In this document: positions 5,907-6,236 of the stretch, piece by piece | Layout of the letters: each line of letters begins with the position of its first letter | Numbering within the stretch: position 1 is the stretch's first letter | NCBI GenBank assembly: GCA_030590715.1 | Contig: JAUVCU010000097.1 | Span: 1 to 6,236, forward strand | Direction of reading: 5' to 3' | DNA length: 6,236 nucleotides | DNA from: Lentisphaeria bacterium | GTDB lineage: Bacteria > Verrucomicrobiota > Lentisphaeria > Victivallales > JAUVCU01 | Translations under genes and position numbers: made by a program | Notes under the pieces: model-generated | Database searches by the model: none | What the model saw: only the letters and a program-made list of their open reading frames with translations | Told to the model about the DNA's origin: nothing

Positions 5907-6236
5907 ATGAAAACTAAAGTATTAGTCATGGCGTTGGCAACTATGGTTGGAGCATCATTTGTTCAGGCGGGGCAAGGTCGAGGACAGCAACTTCGTAAAC
6001 GCGACGGTTCCGGACAAGAACAATGCAGACAAAACCTTAATTGTGCAGATGAGACGCAATGCAATGAACAAGCTCAAAGGCAGCAGCTTCGTAAACGAGA
6101 TGGTTCCGGTAATGCTGGTGCAAATGGGAAAGGTAAAAGGCAGCAGCTTCGTAAACGAGATGGTTCCGGTAATGCTGGTGCAAATGGGAAAGGTAAAAGG
6201 CAGCAGCTTCGTAAACGAGATGGTTCCGGTAATGCT
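5907..6236 (+). CDS. exported cationic repeat protein with QQLRKRDGSG motifs (3' end outside window)
   Basis: The frame from ATG 5907 is open to the window edge (110 residues seen). GAGG at 5896-5899, seven bases upstream, supports the start. Residues 1-21 form a clear Sec signal peptide (MKTK, hydrophobic core, cleavage after FVQA), so the protein goes to the periplasm or beyond. The motif QQLRKRDGSG occurs at 27-36, 59-68, 79-88 and 99-108. Between the first two copies lies an acidic segment with Cys40, Cys46 and Cys52, each six residues apart. From residue 58 a 20-residue unit repeats: RQQLRKRDGSG followed by NAGANGKGK. Each unit carries about +5 net charge and is rich in Gly and Asn, so the mature protein is probably disordered and could bind nucleic acid, lipopolysaccharide or other anions. 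I do not recognise the family. The alternation of KR-type dibasic sites recalls multi-copy peptide precursors, but no protease or modifying enzyme is visible. It is divergent from the efflux operon. Confidence 0.8.
   Translation, partial: MKTKVLVMALATMVGASFVQAGQGRGQQLRKRDGSGQEQCRQNLNCADETQCNEQAQRQQLRKRDGSGNAGANGKGKRQQLRKRDGSGNAGANGKGKRQQLRKRDGSGNA
6076..6236 (+). repeat. perfect 60-bp tandem repeat inside the cationic protein gene
   Basis: Two complete copies (6076-6135 and 6136-6195) and 41 bases of a third (6196-6236) are identical at every base, and the array runs off the window. The unit is a multiple of three, so gain or loss of copies keeps the reading frame. Identity at silent sites points to very recent duplication or ongoing slippage and gene conversion. 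An older, diverged copy of the motif part lies at 5985-6014. Confidence 0.95.

Noticed and set aside
6076..6236. Regular 60-bp repeats as a possible CRISPR array
   Set aside because: The whole 60-bp unit is identical with no variable spacers, and it is in frame within a signal-peptide-bearing protein.

Overview
The window looks like chromosomal DNA from a Gram-negative bacterium of moderately low G+C content. The basis is a two-gene RND efflux module (inner-membrane pump plus exported periplasmic adaptor), Sec-type signal peptides, AGGAGG-type ribosome binding sites and sigma70-like promoters. I cannot name the genus from sequence alone.

Layout, left to right. Bases 1-107 hold the C-terminal end of an unrecognised plus-strand gene. 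After a spacer of about 240 bp with a good sigma70-like promoter comes a stand-alone plus-strand peroxiredoxin of the Prx6 / archaeal-2-Cys type (345-1004). It converges on a minus-strand operon that ends at an intrinsic terminator (1113-1139). In transcription order that operon is RND permease (5423 to 2151), then periplasmic adaptor (2139 to 1144). This is the reverse of the usual adaptor-pump order, and no outer-membrane factor is present. The pump's stop codon lies beside and inside the adaptor's Shine-Dalgarno sequence, so the two are probably translated as a coupled pair. Together they should form the inner-membrane and periplasmic parts of a proton-driven tripartite exporter that borrows a TolC-like channel from elsewhere.

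The stretch 5436-5785 has no convincing gene and separates the pump operon from divergent plus-strand genes. It is rich in symmetry: a minus-strand promoter, a perfect 11-bp-arm palindrome just upstream of it, and two overlapping, mutually exclusive hairpins. Beyond it lie a possible 32-residue hydrophobic small protein (5786-5884) and, 22 bases later, the most unusual gene of the window (5907 to beyond 6236). That gene encodes an exported, strongly cationic protein built on the motif QQLRKRDGSG. Its last copies sit in perfect 60-bp tandem repeats that run off the window edge. I do not recognise this protein family. It and its small upstream partner are the best candidates for something undescribed.
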